Part shown: positions 21,754-31,200 of the stretch, one piece after another
Position numbering within the stretch: position 1 is the stretch's first letter
Layout: each line of letters starts with the position of its first letter
Made by a program: the position numbers and the translations under genes
The notes under the pieces: generated by a model
Database searches by the model: none
What the model was told of the DNA's origin: nothing
Seen by the model: only the letters and a program-made list of their open reading frames with translations
NCBI GenBank assembly: GCA_018060625.1
Contig: JAGOVS010000013.1
Span: 1 to 36,847 of the forward strand
DNA: 36,847 nt
From: Bacteriovorax sp.
GTDB taxonomy: Bacteria; Bdellovibrionota; Bacteriovoracia; Bacteriovoracales; Bacteriovoracaceae
Direction of reading: 5' to 3'

Positions 21754-24453
21754 TTAATAAAGAGATTCGTTTGATTCAGCGATTCTGCTACCCCAAAGTG
21801 ACTGCCAATCTTTCCATATATTCATTAGCAACGAATTGATTTCTGAATAATGACTGCGAATATATTCAGGATCAGCATTTAAAAGACCCCAGATTGTATA
21901 GTGTTCTGATTTAAAATGCTCATCGCCGATGAGAAGATTTCTTCTGTTTTCCAATTTGAAAAGGCGAGTGGCCATACGAGCATGTTCTTGGTCAATATGC
22001 TCAAGTCCTTGAAGGGCGGAGGTAACTTTCTGCGAGGCCTCTTCATATAGCCTTGCAAGTTCTCTTGACTCACTTGAGGCCGTATAGATTTCGTGATTTA
22101 AAACAGCGGAAAAATGCTTTACGCTGCTCTGGTAGCGATTTGAGAGTTCTTCGTATTTTTCAAAAGCATTGCGAACATTAGGTGGAAAGTTTTTAAAAAG
22201 ATCAGGAAGATATTTGCCTTTAACCATGTTCGTGCTTAAAAAATGTTCTAATGAAACGCGGACGACACCATCTTGTTTCATAAGTTCTTTAAAGATTGCC
22301 TCACGCTCATCTCTGGCCTTGACAAGATCAGGAGTATTAAGACTCTCACCAAGAGCAATAATTTGTTTTTCGATAGAAGAGAGTTCAGAACGAAGTACGG
22401 TATCGAGACCGGTTGCTTTACTCGAACGAAGTTCGTGTCTTTCTTTTCCTAAAAGACTTGATTCTTGATTAATTCGACTGATTTCTTCAATGATTGAATC
22501 GAGCTCTTTTTGATCTTTTGCATTTTTTGCATTTTTTCGCTCAATAATGCGAATGATTTTCTTGATTCGCTCCTGTGCCTCTACCAATCTCGCTTCTTGA
22601 GCAGCAGTTCTTTCCGGAAGTTTGTTAAGGGAATTAATTTCAGAAGTCAGGGCCCCTCTTTCTGGCCCTAGCTGAGCAATGATTTCAGATGCTCTTAGGT
22701 GTGAATAAATATACTTATCAGCAAACTCTCTAAATATAAGGTTGTTGATATACATTTGCGAGATATTGTAAATGGGTTTAATTTCTGCAGCTCTTGTTGA
22801 TTGCAGTTTTTTGCCAATGTTTTTCTCTATGAATTGTCTCATTAAAACAAATGTTTCAATTTGGTTTAAATCATCAACGCTATAGCGAGGATCCCAGTTC
22901 ACTTTTCCCTCAGCGCGCATCGCGAGAAGCGTCTTAGATCTCAGTTCAATTTTTTGTTCATCAGTAAGTTTTTTTAATTGATCTGAGTTCAAATCGCCAT
23001 AATAATTAGCGGCCATAATTCTTTTTCTAATTTCGTCAGGAACATCTGCTGAGAAAGTAACAAGAGGTTTGTGGTCGAAAATAAGGTGACCAATATTTTG
23101 TGGATCATTTTCAAAAAGTTCTGGGAGTGGAATGCTAGAATCAAATTCTATTTTTCCTTGAGCTTTTAATTTTAATAACTCTCTATTTCTGAGTTCAAAT
23201 CTCTCATGAGGAGACATTTTATCAACGACCTTCTGGTCAATTTCCCCGAAATAGTTTCCAGCAAGGATTTTTCTTTTAGCCTCTCGGGATAAGGTTTCAT
23301 CGTAAATTGAAATTTTGTTCTTTATCTTACCAAAAAGCTTTCTTTTGTTAAAAACGACCAGTTCAGTATTTTTAAGTTCACCAACAAATTCTTTAAATGA
23401 TTTTTGATATCCTTGATAGAGAGCATCTCCCTCACCAATAATGTAAAGGCCTGGAACATATTGCGATCCACGATGAATAGGCAAGGTCCAATTTACTTCG
23501 GTCATAAATGTCGAACAGAAGGCACCACAAAGTGGGGCAATTTTATTATCTCTTGCAAGTGAATCGGAAAGATCTCTTTCATCTTCTGGAATATTAGGAT
23601 TAGTCCGATTGAATTCATCGATTATCATTTGGGCTTCTTGCTTATCTTTGATGGATTTGCCTGGAGCTGAATCTGCAACAGTAGAAAGAGAGATGACACC
23701 CTTGACAAGTTTATCATTAGGATAAAGGCGTCTATAAACATCAGAAAAAACGCCCCCCATGCTGTGGCCAGCGATAAAGACGGGTTTTCCAGATGGAGTA
23801 ATATATTTTTCAATGTATTCACGAACAAGCTTAATTGAGTCTGCAGCATTTTCTACTGAGTTCCTTGGTCCTTCTCCGTGCCATGGTAAATCAAGAGAAA
23901 CAACGTCTACTCTGTAGGGATTTAGATAATTCATTAATGAAGCAGCTACATGATGACCTGTTGTTTTAGTCCCACCTCCATGAATAAAGAGGACTACAGC
24001 ATTTGCTTCTTTTCTAACAAAATCTGATTTGTGGTGGAAGAAATTGTCCATTAATGCGTAAAAGTTAACTCCAAAATTGGATCCCACGCCGTGAACGTAA
24101 GCGCGAACATGGGCCATGATCCCACCATTTGTTTTAACTACGCCTTCTTCATTGGCCCCATTGAGAGAGTGGTTGATGATATGTGTATCCTTTGGAAGGA
24201 TGGCCGTAATGAATTTAGGTTGCTTAACTTTTGTCCAGTCACCAACAATCTCCATTTCTTCTTGGGGATTAACAAGTCTTGGTGTTCTGATTCCTGAAGT
24301 TGTCTTATTTGCATCTGTTTTTAGTTCGTTAAGAGTTCGATGAAAAAATGCTTCAACTGTCTGATGACATGGTTTCTTAACACCGGCCTGGGCATTGATG
24401 GCCAGTAAAGTGATAAAGATTATTTGCAGCATCTTTTTTTGCCAGTAAATCAT
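21754..24453 (-). CDS. Exported alpha/beta hydrolase with inserted repeats and a long coiled-coil tail
   Basis: This 899-residue protein has a signal peptide (LQIIFITLLAINAQA), then an alpha/beta-hydrolase core: oxyanion HGGG (158-161), nucleophile GHSMGG (S231), likely acid D343 (GEGDALY) and likely base H456 (NIGHLIFDH). A module of about 48 residues (393-440, KILAGNYFGEIDQ... LRNRELLKLKAQGKIEFD) lies between acid and histidine and is repeated at 475-523 (RIMAANYYGDLNS... LRSKTLLAMRAEGKVNWD). The remaining 370 or so residues are largely helical and coiled-coil. Start ATG 24453 follows AGAGGAG at seven bases. It is probably a periplasmic or secreted esterase/lipase; the substrate is unknown. 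The triad assignment beyond S231 is inference. Confidence 0.8.
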   Translation of the reverse strand: MIYWQKKMLQIIFITLLAINAQAGVKKPCHQTVEAFFHRTLNELKTDANKTTSGIRTPRLVNPQEEMEIVGDWTKVKQPKFITAILPKDTHIINHSLNGANEEGVVKTNGGIMAHVRAYVHGVGSNFGVNFYALMDNFFHHKSDFVRKEANAVVLFIHGGGTKTTGHHVAASLMNYLNPYRVDVVSLDLPWHGEGPRNSVENAADSIKLVREYIEKYITPSGKPVFIAGHSMGGVFSDVYRRLYPNDKLVKGVISLSTVADSAPGKSIKDKQEAQMIIDEFNRTNPNIPEDERDLSDSLARDNKIAPLCGAFCSTFMTEVNWTLPIHRGSQYVPGLYIIGEGDALYQGYQKSFKEFVGELKNTELVVFNKRKLFGKIKNKISIYDETLSREAKRKILAGNYFGEIDQKVVDKMSPHERFELRNRELLKLKAQGKIEFDSSIPLPELFENDPQNIGHLIFDHKPLVTFSADVPDEIRKRIMAANYYGDLNSDQLKKLTDEQKIELRSKTLLAMRAEGKVNWDPRYSVDDLNQIETFVLMRQFIEKNIGKKLQSTRAAEIKPIYNISQMYINNLIFREFADKYIYSHLRASEIIAQLGPERGALTSEINSLNKLPERTAAQEARLVEAQERIKKIIRIIERKNAKNAKDQKELDSIIEEISRINQESSLLGKERHELRSSKATGLDTVLRSELSSIEKQIIALGESLNTPDLVKARDEREAIFKELMKQDGVVRVSLEHFLSTNMVKGKYLPDLFKNFPPNVRNAFEKYEELSNRYQSSVKHFSAVLNHEIYTASSESRELARLYEEASQKVTSALQGLEHIDQEHARMATRLFKLENRRNLLIGDEHFKSEHYTIWGLLNADPEYIRSHYSEINSLLMNIWKDWQSLWGSRIAESNESLY

Positions 24454-24667
24454 GGATTAACTCCTCTAAAACAGTTCATTCGAATAAACGAGGTGTTCTA
24501 ACTCTTGCGCCCTAGCATGTAAATCAACAAATATGCATTACTCGAAGCGCAATTTGAGTCATAGCTATGATTTAGCACCTTTATCTGTTTTATGGTTAAA
24601 TTTAATCTTTAATTGTAAAGATTACTAATTTAGGCTAACTAGTTGAAATATGATAGATGGAATAAAG
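24454..24667. other. Intergenic region between the ferredoxin and hydrolase genes
   Basis: These 214 AT-rich bases should hold the hydrolase promoter (minus strand). An AT-only-loop inverted repeat AATCTTTA/TAAAGATT at 24604-24623 is visible but has no T-run after it. I see no gene, tRNA or recognisable riboswitch. Confidence 0.5.
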
Positions 24668-24904
24668 CTAGTCATCTCCATCGCTTCCAATGGCCTCAAC
24701 AGGGCAAGACTCAAGGGCGTTGAGACATTCTTTGATTTCTTTGTCTGTTTTGGGTTGAAGGTAAACAAAGGCACGGCCTTCAGAATCGTCAATCACAAAA
24801 AATTTAGGGGCCTCTACGACACAAGCATTGCATGTTATGCACTGATCATCCACGTAGAATTGGCCCTGCACATTTTTAGACCATTTAGACTTCTTATCGG
24901 CCAT
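24668..24904 (-). CDS. Small [4Fe-4S]-type ferredoxin
   Basis: This 78-residue acidic protein has one cluster-binding pattern: CITCNAC (CxxCxxC), then CPVEAIG near the C-terminus supplying the fourth cysteine. An additional cysteine lies in ECLNALES. The spacing fits monocluster ferredoxins of the Bacillus/Desulfovibrio type, soluble low-potential electron carriers. It starts 14 bases after the stop of the PpiD-like gene with AGGT as a weak SD, so the two are probably co-transcribed. The redox partner cannot be read from the neighbourhood. Confidence 0.9.
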   Translation of the reverse strand: MADKKSKWSKNVQGQFYVDDQCITCNACVVEAPKFFVIDDSEGRAFVYLQPKTDKEIKECLNALESCPVEAIGSDGDD

Positions 24905-24918
24905 AATTTACCTGAATA

Positions 24919-26415
24919 TTATTCCTGAAGAAGATTGGAGTAAATTTTTACCTTTGTATCTTCTTCAAGTTTTTTAAGAATTTGCTCCATCATTTTTCGA
25001 GAAAGAGCATTCTTTAAACCGGCATTATCGGCAAGTGCTTTGGGTACATCTGTATTTTGGGTATTTAAAACAGTTGGAGTTGTCTTGATCATAGTCATTG
25101 ACCCACCATCATCAAAAAGACGAATTTGAGTTTTTTGAAGATCACCAGAAAACAATTCTTTCATATTTTCCGAGGAAAGATTAGCTCCCGTCGAAAGACC
25201 GTCAAGTTGATTAGCCGTCGCTTTTGAGTATTGAAGTTTGTATTTCTCAGTGATGCTTTTAACTTCTTTATCGTTTCCGCTCTCAAGAGCTTTTCTTAAA
25301 TTATTTGAAACATCGACTGTTAATTTTTTGATTTCTTCAACTTTGTCTTTTTGAATAAGTTCTTTTGCAAATTTATCCTTATATTCCTCAAAGACTGCAG
25401 GTTGTGCCTCAATTTTTTTCTCTACAAGAAGTAAGTGGTAGCCAAACTGGGTTTTAATGGGAGCAGAGATTGTCCCCGGCCTTTGTTCAAAAGCGACTTT
25501 GTCGAATTCTGGCACCATTCTTCCTTTGCCAAAAGTTCCTAAGTCACCACCTTTGCCTTTTCCTGATGGATCTTGAGTATACTTATCTGCCATTTTTGCA
25601 AAATTCTGAGGGGTGACTTCTTTAGCAATCTTTTCAATTTCTGCTCTTACTTTTGAATCCTCTTTGCCCTCTGCCGTTATAAGGATGTGGCGGGCCTTTA
25701 CTTCTTCCGGCTTATCCAGGCTTGATTTTCTTTCAGCAAAGATTGATTGTAGGCGTTTTAAATTAGTTTCTGCAGCGATGAAGCTCTTCATTTCGGTAGG
25801 GGTGATTTCAATAAAATTTCTTAAGCTATTTTTTGAAATTTGAATGACCTCAGCGTTTAATTTTTCGTCGCGAATTTTTTGTAGATCATTTAAGTAACCT
25901 TTAGAGAGAGGGAAGCTCTGGACGAGAGATTGAGCATTTTTCATTTTTAATTGATTAATGACATCTGCTTCGAACTCAGTTGGAGTCAAACGATTAGCCG
26001 CCAAGAGACTTTTATAACGATTAAGATCAAACTGCCCATTTGTAAGAAAATAGGGAAGGGATTTGATTTCGGCCTTGACTTCTTCTTCAGAAGGGAAAGC
26101 ACCAACATCTGTTGCGAAAATGACCATGAGTTTTCGTTGAATGAGGTTTTTCAGTGTACTCTCTTTGAGTTTCATGCCTTCTAATTGCTTTGCACTGATT
26201 TCTCCGCCCATCATTTGTTTGTAAAACTCAATTTGACGGTTATACTCTTGTTGGTACTCCTCAGGTTTAATGGTGAGGTTTCCGACTTTACCAATTGCGT
26301 TCGGAGAACCCGCCTGCATTGATTGGTATCCTGTAAACATAAATGAAATAACGATAATTCCAATTAAGAAAGTGGCAAAAAGATTTGCCGTCGGGTGTTT
26401 TGTAAATTCAGTCAT
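24919..26415 (-). CDS. PpiD/SurA-like periplasmic peptidyl-prolyl isomerase
   Basis: This 498-residue protein has a short cytoplasmic start (MTEFTKHPTAN), one membrane anchor (LFATFLIGIIVISFMFTGY, 12-30), a SurA-N/PpiD-type chaperone domain (about 40-230) and one parvulin domain (about 239-333: VKARHILI with H243, GGDLGTFGKGRMVPEF, FGYHLLLVE with H327). Such proteins assist folding of newly exported envelope proteins at the inner membrane. ATG 26415 follows AAGGA by seven bases. It is divergent from mreC, with 140 bases between the starts. E. coli PpiD is longer (623 residues), so this is a short form. Confidence 0.9.
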   Translation of the reverse strand: MTEFTKHPTANLFATFLIGIIVISFMFTGYQSMQAGSPNAIGKVGNLTIKPEEYQQEYNRQIEFYKQMMGGEISAKQLEGMKLKESTLKNLIQRKLMVIFATDVGAFPSEEEVKAEIKSLPYFLTNGQFDLNRYKSLLAANRLTPTEFEADVINQLKMKNAQSLVQSFPLSKGYLNDLQKIRDEKLNAEVIQISKNSLRNFIEITPTEMKSFIAAETNLKRLQSIFAERKSSLDKPEEVKARHILITAEGKEDSKVRAEIEKIAKEVTPQNFAKMADKYTQDPSGKGKGGDLGTFGKGRMVPEFDKVAFEQRPGTISAPIKTQFGYHLLLVEKKIEAQPAVFEEYKDKFAKELIQKDKVEEIKKLTVDVSNNLRKALESGNDKEVKSITEKYKLQYSKATANQLDGLSTGANLSSENMKELFSGDLQKTQIRLFDDGGSMTMIKTTPTVLNTQNTDVPKALADNAGLKNALSRKMMEQILKKLEEDTKVKIYSNLLQE

Positions 26416-26555
26416 TGCTCGATCCTTCGTTGCGATTAAAAATTTAAAATATTGTATCGATAAAAAAGTTAGTGTGCAAAGTTTATTGGCAAATTATGTG
26501 AGATTGCTTAAGCTTTATTTTAGAATAATTATTTCCAAACATAGGGAGTACCCAG

Positions 26556-27446
26556 TTGAGGCTGTCTGATTCAGAAGAGAGACGAAGTAAAATCGTGATC
26601 AACAGCATAATCCTCGTGATTGCCCTTTTTGGGATGTCGCGGCGGGACTATGTCTTTCAAAAAACATCGATTGCTGAAAGGGTCATTATTGATTTAATGG
26701 CACCCGTCCAAAATGCAGTCACTTCTTTTCAAAGAGGGATTTCCTCTTATGTCGAGCACTATGTGGCCAACTTGAACGCTAGTAAGGAAAATGTCACTCT
26801 CAAGGGAAAAATCGCGGATCTTCAAAATGAAGTTTTTAGCTACCAAGAAGCTGTTAAGGAGAGCGATCGCTTACGCGAAATGATTAAGTATGGTGAGCAA
26901 ATTGATCGCAAAAAAATTGTGGCGAGAGTGGTCTCATGGGACTCAGCTGATGATTATAAAGTTGTTCGAATAAATCGTGGACTGAAGGATGGAGTTAAGC
27001 TTCAGTCTGTGGTGACGAGCGCAGAGGGCCTTGTCGGTTATGTTTACCGATTAACGGACCATTTCGCTGATGTCATTACGATCTTGGATGCTAACAACAG
27101 GGTTGATGGCGTTGTAGGAAGATTGCGCTCCCATGGAATCGTTGAAGGGGACAGTCGAGGGCGATGTATTATGAAGTATGTCAACAGGACAGAGCCCATC
27201 ATTTTAAATGACTTGGTTCTCACCGCGGGGCTCGGCAATGTTTATCCTAAAGGATTAAAGATTGGATATATTTCAAGAATAGAACGAGAAAGTTATGGGA
27301 TAACTCAACACATAGAGATTACTCCTTTAGTTAATTTTTCTAAATTAGAAGAAGTTCTTGTCTTGGTATATGAGCAAGAAGAGCACAAACAGTTGGAGTG
27401 GAAAGCACTTGAAGAGCAACTTAATTCGACAGAGGTTAAACGATGA
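26556..27446 (+). CDS. mreC: Rod-shape protein MreC (TTG start)
   Basis: This 296-residue protein has one N-terminal membrane segment (IVINSIILVIALFG), a coiled-coil (about 70-110) and two MreC beta domains (KKIVARVVSWDS; RINRGLKDGVKLQSVVTSAE with GLVGYV; VLTAGLGNVYPKGLKIGYIS). MreC organises the elongasome and activates PBP2 in the periplasm. The start is TTG, seven bases after AGGGAG (26543-26548); no ATG fits better. mreB, normally directly upstream, is absent and replaced by the divergent isomerase gene. Confidence 0.94.
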   Translation: MRLSDSEERRSKIVINSIILVIALFGMSRRDYVFQKTSIAERVIIDLMAPVQNAVTSFQRGISSYVEHYVANLNASKENVTLKGKIADLQNEVFSYQEAVKESDRLREMIKYGEQIDRKKIVARVVSWDSADDYKVVRINRGLKDGVKLQSVVTSAEGLVGYVYRLTDHFADVITILDANNRVDGVVGRLRSHGIVEGDSRGRCIMKYVNRTEPIILNDLVLTAGLGNVYPKGLKIGYISRIERESYGITQHIEITPLVNFSKLEEVLVLVYEQEEHKQLEWKALEEQLNSTEVKR

Positions 27447-27976
27447 AAACTAATTTAAAAGACATCGTCTTTCCCTTGATTAAGACATTAATTCTTCTAT
27501 TTATTCTAGAAATTATCACAACCGCCATTTTTCCAATGATTGGGCTTCTTAATTTCCGAGTACCCTTTAATATTTTAGTAGTGCTTTTTTTGGGATTGCG
27601 TTTAGAGACTCCTTATTTGGCCATCATTATTATGATAGTTCAATATTTCCATGCTTTCTTTTCTGTTGAAGGATGGGAGATGGGGACCGTTACCGGTATA
27701 GTGATTTGTATCGCAGTCTCTTACGTAAGGGAGATGATTCATTTTTCTTCTTGGGGAATGACTATTCTCATTACTCAGGTGTTTCAACTTTTATGGTTTT
27801 TTGTACAGGCCATACTCATCTATGTACAGCTTGGTAATTTGGATTATATTCTTGATAAAGGTTGGAGATTTCTTCCACAGAGTGTAATTATCGCATTACT
27901 TTCCCCCCTCTTTTTCTTCATTTTAAATAAAATTTGGAAAATTGATGATCGTGGAATGTTAGGAGATAAGGTTTAA
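27443..27976 (+). CDS. mreD: Rod-shape protein MreD
   Basis: This 177-residue, strongly hydrophobic protein with five or six predicted membrane segments lies between mreC and the PBP2 gene, the invariable mreD place. The ATG overlaps the mreC stop (ATGA) and its own stop overlaps the next start (TAATG), so all three genes are translationally coupled. MreD links MreC to the cytoplasmic and membrane parts of the elongasome. The sequence itself is poorly conserved; the call leans on topology and position. Confidence 0.88.
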   Translation: MKTNLKDIVFPLIKTLILLFILEIITTAIFPMIGLLNFRVPFNILVVLFLGLRLETPYLAIIIMIVQYFHAFFSVEGWEMGTVTGIVICIAVSYVREMIHFSSWGMTILITQVFQLLWFFVQAILIYVQLGNLDYILDKGWRFLPQSVIIALLSPLFFFILNKIWKIDDRGMLGDKV

Positions 27977-30027
27977 TGTTTGGTGAAGACGACCTAGTTA
28001 AATCCCATCAGGAGCGAGCTGATATTATCCTTAATATCATCGTTGTTTGTTTTGCCATTTTGCTTGCAAGACTTTGGTATCTGCAAGTCTATCATGGGAA
28101 AATGTTTTTTAATTATTCTCTAGAAAATCGTTTGAGAAAGGATGTTGTTCGAGCTCCGCGAGGGATGATTTTTAGTCGCAATAATGTTCTTCTTACTCAT
28201 AATGTGCCTCGATTCGATGCCATTATTACTCCTCAATACCTAGAAGGTGATGAAGAGACTATCTCCTATCTTGCCAAAATCTTAGAAATGCCTTCAACTT
28301 CGATACTTAAGATCCTCAAAAAATACCAAGGCCAAGCAAAATATATTCCGGTAGTCGTTAAGAAAAATATTTCTCGCAGAGAAGTGGCCATTATTGAAAC
28401 AGAGTCTTCAAGGCTTCCAGGGGTTTCTGTTGAAACCTTTATCAGCCGTGAATACACCGATAGAGATGCGGGCGCTCATCTTTTAGGTTATATTTCTGAA
28501 ATTTCACAGGAGAAGTTGCCCCGTTTTCGTGAAAGGGACAAATATGATTACAAGCAAGGAGATTTCATCGGACAGGGTGGAATCGAACAGCAGTATGATT
28601 TAGATATTCGCGGACAAGATGGTTATCAGTTTATGGAAGTGGATGCACGAGGAAGGGCCCGTCGTCACGTTACCAGCGATGATCTTTATTCTGGAATTGA
28701 TAATCGTGCGGCACAACCAGGAAAGAATATCAGGTTAACAATTGATCGAGATGTCCAGTTGGCCGCTTATCACGCATTGGATGGAAAAGATGGAGCCGCA
28801 GTCGCTGTAGATGTTGATTCGGGGGAAATTATAGCTATGGTGTCCCGTCCGGCATATGATCCTTCAAACTTTTCCACCGGTTTAACGAGTAATTATTGGG
28901 GCCAACTCGTGATGGATGAGAAACGACCTCTTAGAGATCGAGCAATCCAAGACCATTTTTCTCCTGGGTCTACTTTTAAGCCTCTAACGGCAATTGCAGC
29001 TTTAGAAGAGGGAATTGTTAATGAAAAGACCCAAGTCGTTTGTAATGGCGTATTTCATATGGGGGGGAGACCATTTCACTGTTGGAAAAAAGAGGGACAC
29101 GGGGTTGTCGATGTCATAAGGGCCGTTCGAGAATCTTGCGACATTTTCTTTTACATGATTGGAAATAAAATGGATATCGATGTACTTTACAAGTACGCGA
29201 CGCTTTTTGGATTAGGACAGCGAACAGGTATCATTCTTCCAAGAGAAACAAGTGGCCTTATTCCCAATAAGGAATGGAAGAAAAAAAGAACAGGTGTTGA
29301 ATGGCAAAGAGGGGAGACTCTTTCGTGTGTCATTGGGCAATCGTTCGTTAATCTTACACCACTTCAGTTAACAATGTTTTATGCAACTATGGCCAATGAA
29401 GGTAAACTTTGGAGACCACATGTTGTTAAGGAGATTTTTTCTAATTCGGGAGAAGTCTTAAAAAGGTTTGAACCAGAATTAATTCATCAATTTAAAGTTT
29501 CAAAGAAGACAATGGATCTTATCAAACAAGGTCTTTTTGATGTTACGAATACTCAAGGTGGGACAGCTTATTCTCTAAAAGGATCTGGATTGCAAATGGC
29601 CGCTAAAACGGGAACGGCACAGGTTATTGGTTTTTCAGCAGATAAAATCTTTAACAAGTGTGAAAATCAGGAATATAAATTCAGAAACAATGGTCTTTTT
29701 GCGGCCTATGCTCCCATTGGGAATCCTAAAATAGCAGTTGGAGTTGTTGTAGAGCACGGCTGTCACGGAGGAAGTGCCGCAGGCCCAGTGGCCAAGGCCA
29801 TGATTGCAGCTTATATGAACAAGTATTATCCGACCTATCAGAAAAAAATCGTTGCTCAAGAGCAAGCTAAAATGACCTGGACTCAAATTCAGGAGGACAA
29901 CCTCTTGAATCCTGTTCCAATGATCCAAGAGACAGAGACCAAAGATTATTATGATGAAGCTGGAAATTTAGTGAGAAGTTATCTTCTAGAAAAGGGTGCA
30001 GCTACCCCAATAGCGCCAGTGGAGTAA
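27976..30027 (+). CDS. mrdA: Penicillin-binding protein 2 (elongation transpeptidase)
   Basis: This 683-residue class B PBP has one N-terminal membrane anchor (ILNIIVVCFAILLARLWYL), a pedestal domain (VRAPRGMIFSRNNVLL; FIGQGGIEQQYD) and a transpeptidase domain with all three catalytic motifs: SxxK at S332-TF-K335, SxN-like S387-C-D389 and K544-T-G. It crosslinks side-wall peptidoglycan with RodA and is activated by MreC. SCD in place of SxN is usual in PBP2. The C-terminal 60 residues extend beyond the catalytic domain. Confidence 0.96.
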   Translation: MFGEDDLVKSHQERADIILNIIVVCFAILLARLWYLQVYHGKMFFNYSLENRLRKDVVRAPRGMIFSRNNVLLTHNVPRFDAIITPQYLEGDEETISYLAKILEMPSTSILKILKKYQGQAKYIPVVVKKNISRREVAIIETESSRLPGVSVETFISREYTDRDAGAHLLGYISEISQEKLPRFRERDKYDYKQGDFIGQGGIEQQYDLDIRGQDGYQFMEVDARGRARRHVTSDDLYSGIDNRAAQPGKNIRLTIDRDVQLAAYHALDGKDGAAVAVDVDSGEIIAMVSRPAYDPSNFSTGLTSNYWGQLVMDEKRPLRDRAIQDHFSPGSTFKPLTAIAALEEGIVNEKTQVVCNGVFHMGGRPFHCWKKEGHGVVDVIRAVRESCDIFFYMIGNKMDIDVLYKYATLFGLGQRTGIILPRETSGLIPNKEWKKKRTGVEWQRGETLSCVIGQSFVNLTPLQLTMFYATMANEGKLWRPHVVKEIFSNSGEVLKRFEPELIHQFKVSKKTMDLIKQGLFDVTNTQGGTAYSLKGSGLQMAAKTGTAQVIGFSADKIFNKCENQEYKFRNNGLFAAYAPIGNPKIAVGVVVEHGCHGGSAAGPVAKAMIAAYMNKYYPTYQKKIVAQEQAKMTWTQIQEDNLLNPVPMIQETETKDYYDEAGNLVRSYLLEKGAATPIAPVE

Positions 30028-30029
30028 GA

Positions 30030-31136
30030 ATGTTTAATTTTAAAGAAATATTGAAAAGATACGACTATTCATTTTTTGGAATATGCACGGCCATTTTTAT
30101 TATTGGTATTTTAAATCTTTACTCAGCGACACATTCCCAAGGAGTGGGACCAGAGGAAGGAATTTATAAAACTCAATTAATTTGGTTTTTCCTTTCGTGG
30201 GTTATTGGTATAATTGTGAGTTTTATTCAACCCAAAAATTATTTTAGATTGGCCTATCCTGGTTATTTATTAAGTGTTGTTTTTCTCATTATGGTTTTGG
30301 TTGTAGGACATTCTGCTCTAGGGGGACAACGTTGGATTGGTTTTGGACCATTGAAATTTCAACCTTCTGAATTAACCAAGATTGCGATGGTTCTCGTTTT
30401 GGCCCGTTGGTATTCTAAAGCTTCCCCTGATCAAGAAATTGGATTTCGAGAGCTTATCATTCCTTTTATCATTACTGTTATTCCGGCCCTTATGGTTATC
30501 ATTCAACCTGATTTGGGAACGGGTATGCTTGTATTAGCTATTTTCTTTATCGTTACCTTTTATCGCAAACTAAAATGGAAAACGATTGGATTCATCGCTG
30601 TTTTTGGCGTTTTGTGTGCAACCGTAATGTATAATTTTGGACTTCGTGAATATCAAAAAAAACGAATAACGACTTTTATTGATCCAGAGTTCGATGCAAA
30701 GGGGTCGGGATATAATGCAATTCAATCAAAGATAGCGATAGGATCAGGACAATTTTTTGGAAAGGGCTTTAGAAGATCTTCGCAAGGGGCCCTTAATTAT
30801 CTTCCTGAAAACCACACGGATTTTATTTTTGCTATTTTCAATGAAGAGCATGGATTTGTAGGCTCTGTTTTCCTTCTTGCTCTCTATCTTGCTTTATTTT
30901 ACCGATTATTATGGTTAGCTTCTAATGTGAATAAGATTTTTGACTCCATTGTTGTCATTGGAGTACTTGCTATTTTCTTTTGTCACACAATCATTAACAT
31001 GAGCATGGTCGCGGGGTTGTTGCCCATAGTAGGAGTCCCTCTCCCTCTCATGTCTTACGGAGGTTCAAATCTTCTTACTTTTGGGATATGCTGTGGAGTT
31101 GTGACGTCAATCTCCAATGCCCGAAATCTCTTTTAG
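30030..31136 (+). CDS. rodA: Peptidoglycan glycosyltransferase RodA (SEDS)
   Basis: This 368-residue polytopic protein is the SEDS polymerase of the elongasome. Conserved stretches are GGQRWIGFGPLKFQPSELTK, IQPDLGTGMLVLAIF, LPENHTDFIFAIFNEE (D264 corresponds to the essential SEDS aspartate) and GVPLPLMSYGGSNLL. It starts two bases after the PBP2 stop, the usual pairing of SEDS polymerase with its transpeptidase. It is the last gene of the mreCD-mrdA-rodA operon; no clear terminator hairpin follows before the MarR gene. Confidence 0.97.
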   Translation: MFNFKEILKRYDYSFFGICTAIFIIGILNLYSATHSQGVGPEEGIYKTQLIWFFLSWVIGIIVSFIQPKNYFRLAYPGYLLSVVFLIMVLVVGHSALGGQRWIGFGPLKFQPSELTKIAMVLVLARWYSKASPDQEIGFRELIIPFIITVIPALMVIIQPDLGTGMLVLAIFFIVTFYRKLKWKTIGFIAVFGVLCATVMYNFGLREYQKKRITTFIDPEFDAKGSGYNAIQSKIAIGSGQFFGKGFRRSSQGALNYLPENHTDFIFAIFNEEHGFVGSVFLLALYLALFYRLLWLASNVNKIFDSIVVIGVLAIFFCHTIINMSMVAGLLPIVGVPLPLMSYGGSNLLTFGICCGVVTSISNARNLF

Positions 31137-31149
31137 AGGGCAGCTTTTT

Positions 31150-31166
31150 AGTCCTTATATCAGACT
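31150..31166. promoter_or_regulatory. Operator-like palindrome, copy 1, upstream of the MarR gene
   Basis: AGTC-CTTATATCA-GACT is a dyad of AGTC and GACT arms around nine bases. The reverse complement of copy 2 (31201-31217) is identical at 15 of 17 positions. A TTGACT -35-like hexamer (31166-31171) starts on its last base. It is probably an autoregulatory binding site of the MarR protein; the repeat is seen, the ligand is inferred. Confidence 0.6.
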
Positions 31167-31200
31167 TGACTTGGAGAATCTCTTCATGGGACACTATTTT

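Noticed and set aside
24604..24623. AATCTTTA/TAAAGATT hairpin downstream of the ferredoxin gene as a terminator
   Set aside because: The stem is almost all A/T and no T-run follows in the transcribed direction.
26486..26514. TTGGCA with a TAAGCT hexamer 17 bases later as the mreC promoter
   Set aside because: The -10 match is too weak to report as a feature.
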